The notes under the pieces were generated by a model. That model made no database searches, had not been told where the DNA came from, and saw only the letters and a list, made by a program, of their open reading frames with translations. Shown piece after piece: positions 52,549-62,407 of a stretch of 64,000 nt of DNA (within the stretch, counting starts at the first letter, position 1; every line of letters starts with the position of its first letter). Where the stretch lies: contig CAZICM010000015.1 of assembly GCA_964537685.1 (NCBI GenBank), positions 62,001 through 126,000 on the forward strand, written 5' to 3'. This DNA comes from CAZICM01 sp964537685. Its GTDB lineage: Bacteria; Myxococcota_A; Polyangia; Polyangiales; Polyangiaceae. The translations under genes and the position numbers were made by a program.

Positions 52549-54054
52549 GTGAACGGTTCTGCATTCGAAGACGCAAAGAAGAAGCCCCGCGATCTTTGGT
52601 TTACGGCGGGCTTGTTTGGGGCGGCGCTGCTTCCCAGGCTGTATGCGGCCATTGCGTGGGCGCGCGAGCCGGTGTGGGACGGTCATTACTATGCTTTTGG
52701 GGCTCGCCGCATCGCCGCGGGCCTGGGCTATTCGGATGATGTCGTCATCGGCGGCACGGCGCTTTGGCATCCATGGTGTCACTATCCCGTCGGGTACAGC
52801 GCCTTTCTTGGGCTGATCTATAAACTCTTTGGCACCGGCCAATGGGTTGCGCCTGTGGCCAATGCCTTAACCGGCGCGCTTTTGGTGTGTGTGGTTCACC
52901 GCCTGGCCCGGTATGCGATAAGCCCTGCGCGCGCCCGTATCGCGGGTGTGCTGGCCGCTCTGTCGCCGGGTCTTGTGGTGTATGCGGCGCTTCTGATGAC
53001 CGAGCCCCTTGCGGCTTTGTTGCTGATGGCCGCCGCTTGGCTTTTTACCCGGGATATCGCCGAGCGGCCCTTGCGCGCTGTTCTTCTATCCGGTGTCGTC
53101 TTCGGCCTTTCTGTCTTGGTTCGCCCTCAAACCCTTCTCTGTGTGCCCGGCTTATTCTGGATTGCCAAGAGCCGTTCATCGGCCGTATCTCCGCCTGCCG
53201 ATCCCAAACCCACCTTTGTCGCGCCACTGTTCAGATGGCTCTTTCATTTGGGCCCTAATGTTCGCGCGGGGCTTTTTTGCGCCGCCACACTAAGCGTCTC
53301 CCTGCTTTGCGTTGCGCCCTGGACTCTGCGCAATTGCCGCGTGATGGATGGCTGTGCCTTCGTTTCAACCAATGGCGGGTGGAATCTTGCCATTGGCGCT
53401 TTTCCAAGGGCTACAGGCCGCTTTGAGACCTTACGTCCCGGCGATGGCTGCCCCATCGTGACAGGTCAAGTTCAGCAAGATCGCTGCTGGATGCAGGAAG
53501 GCATTCGGTGGATTCGGCAGGACCCGATGCGCTGGGTCGCTTTGATTCCCAAGAAACTCGCTTACACCTTTGATCACGAATCTTTTCCAATGGGTTATTT
53601 AGGCGAGGCCGACCCCAAAGCCTGGCCTGAAGCTAGAAAAGCATTGGGAAGGCAAATTTTAGGAATCTCGCATGCGGTGCTTCTATGTGTCTCGCCTTTC
53701 GCCTTTTTAACCTTTTCGTTTGAGCGAAGAGGGCTGCGCGCACTGTTTTCCAAACCTAATCTTGTGCAGGCGGCGGCCGCGCTCGCCCTCATTTTTCTGA
53801 TGATCTGGGGGCTTGGGAGCGAACCCATCACCTTATGGCGAATCGCGCCTGCGGCAGTAATTCTCGCTTATCTACCTTTACCCGGGGCACCTCGGCGCGA
53901 GGGCGTACTTTTGTATTTAGCCTGGGCGCTCGCCACAGTGTGCATTACACATGCAGTATTTTTTGGTGAAGACCGGTATCATATTGTCATCACACCCGCG
54001 CTTTGCATTTTAGGGGCGAGCGCATGGCGTGCGGAACGTCCCCGAGGGGGGTAG
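52549..54054 (+). CDS. GT39/ArnT-like membrane glycosyltransferase
   Basis: A 501-residue polytopic membrane protein starting at GTG, nine bases after the P-loop gene. The luminal DGHYYAFGARRIAAGLGY and HYPVGYSAFLGLIYKLFG segments in loop 1 are typical of the PMT/ArnT glycosyltransferase fold, followed by about ten TM helices. LMTEPLAALLLMAAAWLF and VFGLSVLVRPQTLL are family-like. Uses a polyprenyl-phosphate sugar donor to modify lipid or protein; acceptor unknown. Confidence 0.8.
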   Translation: MNGSAFEDAKKKPRDLWFTAGLFGAALLPRLYAAIAWAREPVWDGHYYAFGARRIAAGLGYSDDVVIGGTALWHPWCHYPVGYSAFLGLIYKLFGTGQWVAPVANALTGALLVCVVHRLARYAISPARARIAGVLAALSPGLVVYAALLMTEPLAALLLMAAAWLFTRDIAERPLRAVLLSGVVFGLSVLVRPQTLLCVPGLFWIAKSRSSAVSPPADPKPTFVAPLFRWLFHLGPNVRAGLFCAATLSVSLLCVAPWTLRNCRVMDGCAFVSTNGGWNLAIGAFPRATGRFETLRPGDGCPIVTGQVQQDRCWMQEGIRWIRQDPMRWVALIPKKLAYTFDHESFPMGYLGEADPKAWPEARKALGRQILGISHAVLLCVSPFAFLTFSFERRGLRALFSKPNLVQAAAALALIFLMIWGLGSEPITLWRIAPAAVILAYLPLPGAPRREGVLLYLAWALATVCITHAVFFGEDRYHIVITPALCILGASAWRAERPRGG

Positions 54055-54067
54055 GCAGGGAGCCTGT

Positions 54068-54739
54068 ATGGCGGATGAGGACGGAAACGAACAGGGCAAG
54101 GTTGTCATTGATGAAGAGCGGCTGGAACGCATCATCGAAGCCGTCGCGCTTGCATCGACAGGAGCGTTTGAAGAGGCGACGGGCCGATTTAGCACGGCGG
54201 CGCAAGACTCCTTTGGCGTGATTGAAGAGGCGCTGCGGGTATTTTTGCTGGAGCTGAAGACAGCGCGCGAGCAGAGCGAACATGCGATGCACGAACTTTC
54301 GATAGCGAAGTTGGATGTGGAGCAGAAGCTCGACATGATCGAGCGTCAGCAGGCGGCGATCCGGGAGTTGTCGGCGCCGATTATCGATGTGTGGGACGAC
54401 ATATTGACGCTGCCCTTGATTGGATTGATCGATACCAAAAGAGCCGTAGACATGACGGACAAGTTGCTTCACCGGGTCGTGGAGACGCGGGCGAAGTGGG
54501 TGTTGATTGACCTCACGGGAGTGAGTGTTGTGGACTCGATGACGGCGGACCATTTGATCAAATTGGCGAAGTCGGTTCAATTGATTGGCGGGCGCTGTAT
54601 TCTGACGGGAATAGGGCCTGGGATAGCGCAGACCTTGGTTGCGCTGGGATTGTCCTTGGAGGATTTAAAGCCCATGCGGAGTTTGAAGCAGGGCTTGAAG
54701 TATTGTATTGCGGAAAGTCTTGGAGAGGGGAAGCGATAG
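54068..54739 (+). CDS. RsbR-type STAS domain regulator
   Basis: A 223-residue protein with AGGGAG before ATG 54068. Residues 1-105 are helical, with no globin signature. The STAS domain (about 115-215) has RELSAPIIDVWDDILTLPLI, VLIDLTGVSVVDSMTADHLI and ILTGIGPGIAQTLVALGLSL. The Ser/Thr at VDSMT align with sites phosphorylated by RsbT-like kinases in stressosome proteins; no such kinase is adjacent. Confidence 0.88.
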   Translation: MADEDGNEQGKVVIDEERLERIIEAVALASTGAFEEATGRFSTAAQDSFGVIEEALRVFLLELKTAREQSEHAMHELSIAKLDVEQKLDMIERQQAAIRELSAPIIDVWDDILTLPLIGLIDTKRAVDMTDKLLHRVVETRAKWVLIDLTGVSVVDSMTADHLIKLAKSVQLIGGRCILTGIGPGIAQTLVALGLSLEDLKPMRSLKQGLKYCIAESLGEGKR

Positions 54740-54752
54740 GGGAGGGGAGGCC

Positions 54753-57700
54753 CTACTTCACCGCAAGAACCTTCTCCCCCTCCACCTGAAAGCGTTGCAC
54801 CAGGGGCGCATCCGGACCAAAGCTCACCACCAGCTTCACCACCTTGGGCATGCCCTCGCCCTTCTCAAAAACAACCGTCAATATCGCCGTTGCCCCCAGC
54901 CGCTCCGCATGGGCCCGCTCATCCGGCTCCAGCCTCACCTCCACATAAGAACCTTCCCGATCGGGCAGCGTCACCTGCGCTATCCCAAGCGTCACATCCC
55001 CTTCCCGCGCAGGCATCGGCGCCCTTAAGGCATTGCTCCATAACGCTGGATGTAACTCCGGATGCGACCAAAGCAAAGTCGCCCGCGCCACATTCTTGCG
55101 CAATCCCCCAGGCTCCCCCGATACAATGCGAATATAGCGCGATGCCAAGATCTTTTGTTCGTCCGCGAGCTGTTTTTCTTCTGCATTTAACATGCCCCAG
55201 GCCAAATAGGTCGCTGCAAAGGCTCGTGCCGTGAACGCTGGACTCTGCGATACATCCGGCGCTCCCGCCGATGCTCCCTTTTCTGTCCAGCGAACGGCCT
55301 CTTCCAGCTTGCCCAAGCCCTCGGCCGCCGCCGCCCGAAGCAACGATACATTTGAATCGTCCGGCGATAACAGCGCAAGCGTCTCGTATTGCCTCGCCGC
55401 ATCCGCATACCAGCCATGCGCCCGCAGCAAGTCTCCCAGTCTGCGCCTTGCTACCGGATCATCCGGCGCAAATTCTACAATCTCTCCAAAGGCCCGCCTG
55501 GCATCGGCATTGTCCAGCGCTTGTTGAGAGGCTTCGCCTTCTTTAACAGAAAGACGCAAAAACAATTCCCCCACCGCCGTCCGGATTCTCGCGTCCGCAT
55601 CGGGCTTTGCCCGCAGCCCTCTCGCAAAAGCCCTCGCCCCAGCCCTATCGTCGGCATCTTCCAGCGCATTAAGCAATTGAAGCGAAAGCGAATGGTCATC
55701 CGGCCATTCCACCGAAAGCGCTCTCAGCTTGGTCACCCGCTCCGCAGGCGTCTTCGCATCCTTAAGCGTTTTGGCCAGAATTTGAGCGTCCATTACCTTC
55801 AAACCCAGCGCTTTATTTAATTCCCGCGCATCATCCGCCGTTCGCACCCGCGCCAGCATGCCCCGGTATAAAACATCCGCCGCGCTTTTATCGTTGAACA
55901 TCGTACGCCATAGCCCCACCCGATCGCTTACCGTGCCCACGGCATCCAGCATCATCGACAAAAGCTTGGAACGCTCTCTAAATGTAGGCGCTTCGCAATT
56001 GGCCAGCGCTTTTCTATACACATTCGCCGCTCCTTGGGGGCTTCCAAAAAACTTTGATAACCTTTCCTTCCACAGGACGACTTTTTCTTCAAATGACATC
56101 ATGGCCCCGTTGCCACAGGGTTTGGCCTTGTGGGGCATGGCGTCGATCTGAATTACAATGGAATCCTTGGTATTGCCCAGTCCAATTTTTGCGAGGCTTT
56201 CCCCAGCCGTTTCCGCCGTCTCGTCCTTTGGTTCTTTTTCTTCCTTGGCATTAGGCGCCGCATCCCCCGGCGAAAACATAATGGGATATACGACCGTCAC
56301 AAACTGCTTATTTTCAGGCTCTGGGAACGACAGTGCATGAAAAGCCCTGACAACACAGGTCACGACATTGCCATCGGGCATATCGGAACCGCCGTTGCCC
56401 ACATTCATCACTTCGCCGTCGGCCCGAATCACGAAACGAACCGAAACCCTCCCCTGTAAATTGGGGTTGTTTTTGAGCCCGTTCTCATAACACAGCCTAA
56501 ATCGCCCAAAGTTCTGCCTCACAATCCGGGTAACCACTTCCGGGGGCAAGGCACCCGATACCGATGCAGCTCCCGCCCTCACCGTGGGTGGCCTGGTCCG
56601 GTGCGCTCCTCCAAGCCGCCCATGCCCAGACCCAAAACCCTGCCCTGTTCCCGTTCCAGCTCCATGGCCAATCGTTCCTATCGACCCTAAACCCTGGCCT
56701 TCTCCCCGCCCTCCTCCGCCTTCCCCAATTCCGCTTAAACCCAATCCCCCAGCTCCAAACCCATCCCCTACGTCACTGCCCCACATATTCCCCCGGGCTG
56801 ATAAAGGATCGTTCCCCAGCGAATCATCCCGGCCCCATCCACCCTTGCTTGGCATGGGGGCAGCGCTGGCCGCCGCTGAAGGCGCTCCCGCGGCATCCTT
56901 TCCCCATGGCGCCACGGGTGCGTTTGGATCGCCGCCGGCTCCCGAATTCAAAAGCCCAATCATCCCAAACTCCGCTGAATCGCGAAGGGCTTGCTGTCTC
57001 GCAATATGAGGATCGGGATTGTCCGCCGGCCCCTGTACTCCATAGCGATTGTTGCTCGAGCGCGTATTGGGATTGCCCATCGAGCCTTCTTCGCCTTTGG
57101 CCCGCGTTCCCGTGCCGCCTTCTTTGTTGTCCGCGTTATTTTCGGCGATCTGCTCGGTCTCTTTCTCCTCCATTTCGCGCTCGAGATCGTCCTTATACCG
57201 CTTCCCTTTGTTGGGCGACCAGGTGGATTGAGATGCATACACCTTTAGCCTGGCCTCGCGCTTTGCCTTTTCCAAGGCTTCCCGCTCTTCGGGCGTCATC
57301 TCTTTTGTCGTTGGCACATACAGCGATGTAACCGGCGTAATAATCCCATGCCTTACCCCAATATCGACCATCGCCGCCCGCCCCACGCCTTCATCCATCG
57401 CCTGCATCAGCCGCCCTTCCGCCCAGCGCTTCGATAAATCTCCGCTGTCAGGAATCGATGTTGTCAGCAAAGGCAGCCGCGACATCTTTCCCCCTTCTCC
57501 CGTCACCGTCACCGTGGTTGGCCATTGCCCTTCTCTCACCCGGCCCACCACCGTCACGCCCTCATCGGCCACCAGCGCATGCAAATCCCTTGGAAATACC
57601 CGTTCCACCGAAGGCCCCAAATCCACCTTCGCACCCAGCAAAGCCGGCCGCTCCGCCGATTCCAACAGCCTGAGCGCCGCCATCGCCGCCCCATGTCCAT

Positions 57701-59633
57701 CGGTAATCCGCTCGGCAAAGGCTCCCCGCGCAATGCCAGAAAGCAGTCCCATATTGGCCGAATCACCCACGCCCAAACCAAAAATCCGCACGGGCCTGGA
57801 CAGGCGATCCAAACGTTCCCTCACATCCGCCAGCGAAAGCTCGCCCACCGTCGGCGAACCATCGCCAATATACACCACCACTCCCCTTCTTGAGGGATCC
57901 AGCACCGCCGCGGCTTGACTTAACATAGCCCCCAAATCCGTGGCCCCGCCCCGCTCAATGGTGGCAATATTCCTTAAAATTTCCTGGCGAGCCGTCTCAT
58001 CGACCGCGGAAAGCCCCGGCTTTTTATCCAATACCGGCCTTAAATTCACATCGCCGGCAAAAACGGCCGCGCGATCTTCCTTGCCCAAATGCGAAAGAAG
58101 CGCTCCCGCCGCGGCTCTTGCGATCGATAGCGAAGCCGGATCGGTGGCGGCCGAGGCATCGATCACAATCGCCAAATCCAATCCTCCCGGCTGCACCGGA
58201 ATATTATCGGGCCTTAAGTTAACCAGCACATAATCGGCTTCTTCTTTTGCCCTCTTTATCGCCTCGCCTCTATCGCTGATAGCAATGGTATCCATATCCA
58301 CCTGATGAGGCGCCGAATACGATCCAGGCGAAGGCGCGCCCAAATCAAAGAGTTCCAGCGCCAAATCGGCCCTGGGCATAAAATCATGCTCGCGCACCGT
58401 CACAAAATTGCCTTCGAGCACGCCGTCCATGCCCACCCGCACTTCTTTGGCGCCCGATAAACCTAAATCAAACGATATATTTAGCTCTTCAATCATAGGT
58501 ATCGAAGACTTCGGACCCGATGCGGCCATGGGATAGGTATATAAACGCCGCTCGCCCAGCTTTCCGCTGCGACCAAGCCATTCTCCATAGCGGACAACCA
58601 CCCGCCTCGATTCGCCTGGGCCAATTGGATATAGCCTTGCCCTATAGGCTCCCGGCGCATCCCATTCCAAAAGAGCCGGGTCTTCTGTTGAACCTTGATA
58701 TACATTCGCTTGATACTGAGCCGCCGCCGCCGCCTTTTCCTTGACCCGTCCCCATACCAAAACACCTTGGCGATCTACCCCAAAGCGGTGAAGGCTCGCC
58801 CGCTCCGGTGTCCTAAAACGGTATACCCCTTCGACCGTATCGGAGCTTGGATTAAAAAAGACTTGATCGACTTCAGTCAGCGCAAAATCGCGATCGATGG
58901 TCACTCGCACATCCATACGCTGAATCGCGAGTGAAAACCTAGGCGTTCCCGTTTCGCCCGGCGTTCTCGCGCCCACCGTACCCAGCCCAAAAGGCATTGG
59001 CGCAACCGCCCTATCCGTTGTCGCCAGCCCGCCCGTCCAATCCTCCCACGACGTCGCCGCGCTTACCTGGGCCTTATTCTTTTCCGTTCCAGAAATCCAC
59101 AGCTTCTCGCCCGCCCGAGCCTTCGCGACCCCATCCGTCCGCACCTCGCCCGCCAGCACATAAGCCTCTGTCGCTCCATCGGGCTTGACATCGATGCTTG
59201 CCCGCACATGCGAAAGCTGAAGCGGACCTTGTTTGGTATCGATTTCGGTCGTTTCGGTGCCTTCGGTATCGACGAACACCCGGCCATGATGCAACTCGAG
59301 CGATTCTTGACGGAGCACCAATTCCGCCGGACCCCGCACCAAAAGCGTCGCGCCTCCATCGCGGCGAATCCAGGCCAAGCCTTCGGGCCCCACATTCACC
59401 TGTTCTCCATCGAGCAAGCGTTCTCTCGGATAAGGCGCGCGTTCATCTTCGCCCGGCGCCTTGACGCTCACCTGCCTGCGCACGGTTCGGAGCTCGGCCC
59501 AGGTTTTGGATTTAGGTTTTTGGAGGGCTTCGGCGCCACCACAGCCTGCCGCGGAAAGGGCAGGCAAAAGCGCGAGCAAGGCGAGGGAAGCGGACGAAAA
59601 AAGCGCGCGGCGGGATTTGGGAATGGATGTCAT
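54753..59633 (-). CDS. Giant lipoprotein: FecR-like, VIT, VWA, AgmX C-terminal and TPR domains
   Basis: A 1626-residue exported protein. ATG 59633 gives a clean lipoprotein signal (LLALLPALSAAGC); an upstream extension lacks sense. A FecR-like domain occupies about 40-175 (VNVGPEGLAWIRRDGG). VIT spans about 234-353 (RMDVRVTIDRDFALTEVDQV), VWA about 491-611 (LDLAIVIDASAATD, with the last Ser of the MIDAS DxSxS replaced by Ala). A Glu/Lys then Gly/Ser-rich linker leads to an AgmX/TonB-like domain at about 1029-1121 (VRQNFGRFRLCYENGLKNNP). The final 450 residues are TPR-like helices. AgmX relatives belong to gliding or envelope systems of myxobacteria. Function unknown. Confidence 0.82.
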   Translation of the reverse strand: MTSIPKSRRALFSSASLALLALLPALSAAGCGGAEALQKPKSKTWAELRTVRRQVSVKAPGEDERAPYPRERLLDGEQVNVGPEGLAWIRRDGGATLLVRGPAELVLRQESLELHHGRVFVDTEGTETTEIDTKQGPLQLSHVRASIDVKPDGATEAYVLAGEVRTDGVAKARAGEKLWISGTEKNKAQVSAATSWEDWTGGLATTDRAVAPMPFGLGTVGARTPGETGTPRFSLAIQRMDVRVTIDRDFALTEVDQVFFNPSSDTVEGVYRFRTPERASLHRFGVDRQGVLVWGRVKEKAAAAAQYQANVYQGSTEDPALLEWDAPGAYRARLYPIGPGESRRVVVRYGEWLGRSGKLGERRLYTYPMAASGPKSSIPMIEELNISFDLGLSGAKEVRVGMDGVLEGNFVTVREHDFMPRADLALELFDLGAPSPGSYSAPHQVDMDTIAISDRGEAIKRAKEEADYVLVNLRPDNIPVQPGGLDLAIVIDASAATDPASLSIARAAAGALLSHLGKEDRAAVFAGDVNLRPVLDKKPGLSAVDETARQEILRNIATIERGGATDLGAMLSQAAAVLDPSRRGVVVYIGDGSPTVGELSLADVRERLDRLSRPVRIFGLGVGDSANMGLLSGIARGAFAERITDGHGAAMAALRLLESAERPALLGAKVDLGPSVERVFPRDLHALVADEGVTVVGRVREGQWPTTVTVTGEGGKMSRLPLLTTSIPDSGDLSKRWAEGRLMQAMDEGVGRAAMVDIGVRHGIITPVTSLYVPTTKEMTPEEREALEKAKREARLKVYASQSTWSPNKGKRYKDDLEREMEEKETEQIAENNADNKEGGTGTRAKGEEGSMGNPNTRSSNNRYGVQGPADNPDPHIARQQALRDSAEFGMIGLLNSGAGGDPNAPVAPWGKDAAGAPSAAASAAPMPSKGGWGRDDSLGNDPLSARGNMWGSDVGDGFGAGGLGLSGIGEGGGGRGEGQGLGSIGTIGHGAGTGTGQGFGSGHGRLGGAHRTRPPTVRAGAASVSGALPPEVVTRIVRQNFGRFRLCYENGLKNNPNLQGRVSVRFVIRADGEVMNVGNGGSDMPDGNVVTCVVRAFHALSFPEPENKQFVTVVYPIMFSPGDAAPNAKEEKEPKDETAETAGESLAKIGLGNTKDSIVIQIDAMPHKAKPCGNGAMMSFEEKVVLWKERLSKFFGSPQGAANVYRKALANCEAPTFRERSKLLSMMLDAVGTVSDRVGLWRTMFNDKSAADVLYRGMLARVRTADDARELNKALGLKVMDAQILAKTLKDAKTPAERVTKLRALSVEWPDDHSLSLQLLNALEDADDRAGARAFARGLRAKPDADARIRTAVGELFLRLSVKEGEASQQALDNADARRAFGEIVEFAPDDPVARRRLGDLLRAHGWYADAARQYETLALLSPDDSNVSLLRAAAAEGLGKLEEAVRWTEKGASAGAPDVSQSPAFTARAFAATYLAWGMLNAEEKQLADEQKILASRYIRIVSGEPGGLRKNVARATLLWSHPELHPALWSNALRAPMPAREGDVTLGIAQVTLPDREGSYVEVRLEPDERAHAERLGATAILTVVFEKGEGMPKVVKLVVSFGPDAPLVQRFQVEGEKVLAVK

Positions 59634-59700
59634 GGCTGGCTTCACCGGGAAAGCGATTCTAACAAGACAGTGAGCGGGATGGGGAGGTTCCTGAGGGCCG

Positions 59701-60105
59701 TTAGAAGATTTTTGTTTTTGGGTATTGTTGTTTTTCCCGGCTCCCAAACCCCAAGCGCTCCACCCGATCAAAATAGGGCTCCTCGTCAAATTCCTCTTCA
59801 CCCTCGCTGTTCCATATCGCATCAATCATCCACGAAAGCCAACACGGAGGCGGCGGCCACTTCCGAAAATACCCAATACGCCCGTCTTCACTCAATCTTT
59901 GCTCCCTCCACCACGGCCCCCATAGCATAATCAGCGATTCCCCTCCGCCCATCCTCCAGCAAATGCTGTAGGGATGCACGTTCGGAAAGGCTATCCATGG
60001 AGGAGGGACCATTCCATGGGTTTTTGTCAGCCGCTCAATCTCGCTCAGCATCCACGCTTCCATAAGCCTTCTCTTCTTTCCCCGATCCAAATTCTTGCGC
60101 CTCAT
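59701..60105 (-). CDS. Conserved hypothetical small protein, Trp/Pro-rich
   Basis: Up to 134 residues; ATG 60063 (preceded by AGAGAAGG) gives 120 residues and ATG 60105 gives the longer form. The composition is unusual: PPPWIAFPNVHPYSICWRMG, LIMLWGPWWREQRLSEDGRI, YFRKWPPPPCWLSWMIDAIW. No known domain, signal or TM. It lies 67 bases upstream of, and on the same strand as, the giant lipoprotein. The protein-like segments suggest a real gene. Confidence 0.6.
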   Translation of the reverse strand: MRRKNLDRGKKRRLMEAWMLSEIERLTKTHGMVPPPWIAFPNVHPYSICWRMGGGESLIMLWGPWWREQRLSEDGRIGYFRKWPPPPCWLSWMIDAIWNSEGEEEFDEEPYFDRVERLGFGSREKQQYPKTKIF

Positions 60106-60131
60106 ACCTAAAATCGACTATATCATCTATC

Positions 60132-61148
60132 ATGCTTTTTAAGGGCTTCAAAATTCTTACCTTATCCGCCGCCGCTTTAATCGCCGCAGCCACGCCCGCC
60201 CACGCTTTTCCCCATATCGTTAAACCCGGCGAAACCCTCGCTCAAATCGCCGAACGTGTCTATGGCCGCGTCGAAATGGAAAAATTGCTCGTCGCCGCCA
60301 ATGCCCTCGATGCAGGTACCGGTATCCCCATTGTCCCAGGGATGCGCCTCGAAATTCCCGCTCTCTCCCATCATCGTATTGCCCAGGGCGAAACATGGGC
60401 CAGCCTCGCCGAACAGCTCCTCGGCGATCCTGACCGCTCCGATGTCCTCGCCGTAACCAATGGGACTATGCCATGGCTTCCCCCTCAGGATGGCCTGGAG
60501 ATTATCGTTCCCTATCATTTGCGCTATGTCGCCGAGCCGGGGGATACAACGCTTACCGTCGCCTATCGCTTTCTGGGCGAGCGCGATAAAGCCTGGATGC
60601 TCGATCGCTACAATCGCCTCAAAGGAAAAGCCCTGCGCCGGGGAACCGTCCTGCTCATTCCTCTGTCCGATCTGCCGCTTACCCCCGAGGGAAAGCTGGA
60701 AGCCGAAAATGCCGGCGTGCTTGTTCGCTCCGAAGGACAAGGCAAGGCAAGAGAAGCCCAGCGCAGAGCCGATGCCGAGCTCGCGCCTCTCGCGACCGAA
60801 CTTCACAATGGCCGTTATGTCGATGTCATCGCCCGGGCCAACCGCGTGCTGGGGTATGGAGAGTTAAGCAGTCCTCAAAAGGCCATTCTCAACAAATCCC
60901 TCACCGAAGCCTATGTGGCTCTCGATGCTCCGGTCTTGGCGGAATCCGCATGCGCCGCTTGGCAAAGAGCCGACCCATCCGCCGTACTCGATCCGGTGGA
61001 ATTAAGCCCAAAGGTGATGCGGGTATGTACCGCCGCCGCCGTTTCACCTTCCTCCTTGCCAGAAGCCCGTCCACACATCAGCTCTGAACCCAAAGGCAGC
61101 GCTTCCGCCCCAAGCCCGGCGCCCTCTTATTCCAATCCCATCAGATAA
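60132..61148 (+). CDS. LysM-domain exported protein
   Basis: A 338-residue protein with a signal peptide (AAALIAAATPAHAFP). Three LysM-like units are visible: HIVKPGETLAQIAERVYGRV, HRIAQGETWASLAEQLLGDP and RYVAEPGDTTLTVAYRFLGE. LysM units bind N-acetylglucosamine in peptidoglycan. A helical, Ala-rich second half follows. It directly precedes the pseudokinase gene, 21 bases away. Confidence 0.9.
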   Translation: MLFKGFKILTLSAAALIAAATPAHAFPHIVKPGETLAQIAERVYGRVEMEKLLVAANALDAGTGIPIVPGMRLEIPALSHHRIAQGETWASLAEQLLGDPDRSDVLAVTNGTMPWLPPQDGLEIIVPYHLRYVAEPGDTTLTVAYRFLGERDKAWMLDRYNRLKGKALRRGTVLLIPLSDLPLTPEGKLEAENAGVLVRSEGQGKAREAQRRADAELAPLATELHNGRYVDVIARANRVLGYGELSSPQKAILNKSLTEAYVALDAPVLAESACAAWQRADPSAVLDPVELSPKVMRVCTAAAVSPSSLPEARPHISSEPKGSASAPSPAPSYSNPIR

Positions 61149-61169
61149 CAAAGCAATTAAAGAATTACC

Positions 61170-62351
61170 GTGAACGACGCCAAAACAGAAACAGATACCC
61201 AGCCCACCCTGGCCAGCGGACACCGCATCCAGGATCGATATCAAATCGAAGCGCTGATTGCCCGCGACGATCGCTCTCAGGTGTATCTCGCGAAAAGGCT
61301 TCCCTCCGGCGAACATGTTGCACTACGCGCGCTTTCGGCCGAGTTTTTCGCCGAGCCTTCGCAGCTCGAAGCCTTCAGGCATGCCGTGCATATCCTGCAA
61401 GATGTGCAGCATCCCAGTTTGCCCAGGGTATTTGGCCTTGAAGAAGGGGAAGGGCTTTGGTTTTTGGTGACCGATCATGCCGAGGGCATTTCGCTGGAGA
61501 GCCTGCTTCGCTCTTCGCCGCCCCGCATCGAACAAGCCGCGGATATCGCGCTCTGTGTGTTTTCGGCCCTTCATGTGCTGCACAGCGCTGGGCTTGTGCA
61601 CGGTGAAATGAAAACCAAAGCTGTGCTAACGCGAATGCAAGGCGATGTGCGTCCCGGCGCTCCTGCGGCGCGTCTGTTGGATCTGTCTTCGGTACGGCAG
61701 CGCGGCGCCGAACGATTGCAAGAGCAGGACTTGCTGGGCGCGGCGGCGATTTTATATGAAATGGTGGTTGGTGTTCCGCCTGCGCAACAAAAGCCGCCCG
61801 CCCCAATGCCGACGAAAAATGAAGTGACAGGAAGCGCGATTCCGCCCGCGCTTTCGGCCGTAATCATAAAGGCGCTGTCCGCAGATCCCCACGAACGCTA
61901 TGCATCGGCCAAAGACGCAGAGCAGGCGCTGGCCCAGGCCATGAACCAGCCCTTGGTGATAACACCCCGCGACTCGAGCCACAGCGCGCTGGACGCTGAA
62001 ACGCTGGCCACATCGGACACAGAACTCAATCTCAAAGACGAGGCCCGGGCCGCCGTTCAAACCACGGCCATTGCGCTGTTATCGACGGCGAAAACCCTGC
62101 CCACCGATGGCCCGCCGCTTCCGCTTCCTCCGCTTCAAAACCAAGGCGACACGCTGAGAAGCGCCGTATCCGACCTAAAACCCCCGAATCCCATCAGCGC
62201 CGAGCCCAAAAAACGAACCGCTCCCGTTCAAAAAAACCCTTCCGCCGAGCCTCCTCAAGAGCGGCATCCCCTGGAACGCTGGTTCTGGCTCATCGCGCTC
62301 TTGGTCGCCGCGGCATGCATTCTCATCGGCGTATGGATTGGCTCTCGCTGA
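61170..62351 (+). CDS. Ser/Thr-kinase-like protein, probable pseudokinase
   Basis: A 393-residue protein starting at GTG. The kinase fold is recognisable (YQIEALIARDDRSQVYLAKR, GLWFLVTDHAEGISLESLLR, LSAVIIKALSADPHERYAS), but the key residues are altered: the glycine loop lacks glycines, the VAIK lysine is Arg (VALRAL), the HRD motif reads HGEMK, and DFG reads DLSS. ATP transfer is therefore unlikely. A linker and one C-terminal TM helix (WLIALLVAAACILIGVWIG) anchor it. It may be a scaffold for nearby kinases. Confidence 0.85.
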   Translation: MNDAKTETDTQPTLASGHRIQDRYQIEALIARDDRSQVYLAKRLPSGEHVALRALSAEFFAEPSQLEAFRHAVHILQDVQHPSLPRVFGLEEGEGLWFLVTDHAEGISLESLLRSSPPRIEQAADIALCVFSALHVLHSAGLVHGEMKTKAVLTRMQGDVRPGAPAARLLDLSSVRQRGAERLQEQDLLGAAAILYEMVVGVPPAQQKPPAPMPTKNEVTGSAIPPALSAVIIKALSADPHERYASAKDAEQALAQAMNQPLVITPRDSSHSALDAETLATSDTELNLKDEARAAVQTTAIALLSTAKTLPTDGPPLPLPPLQNQGDTLRSAVSDLKPPNPISAEPKKRTAPVQKNPSAEPPQERHPLERWFWLIALLVAAACILIGVWIGSR

Positions 62352-62407
62352 CAGCGCATAAATCTTTGTTTTGCATTCAAACAAATCGAGCGATAATCGC
62401 GCCCACC

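Noticed and set aside
61170..62351. Active Ser/Thr kinase
   Set aside because: The lysine, HRD aspartate and DFG aspartate-glycine are all changed, so it is called a pseudokinase.
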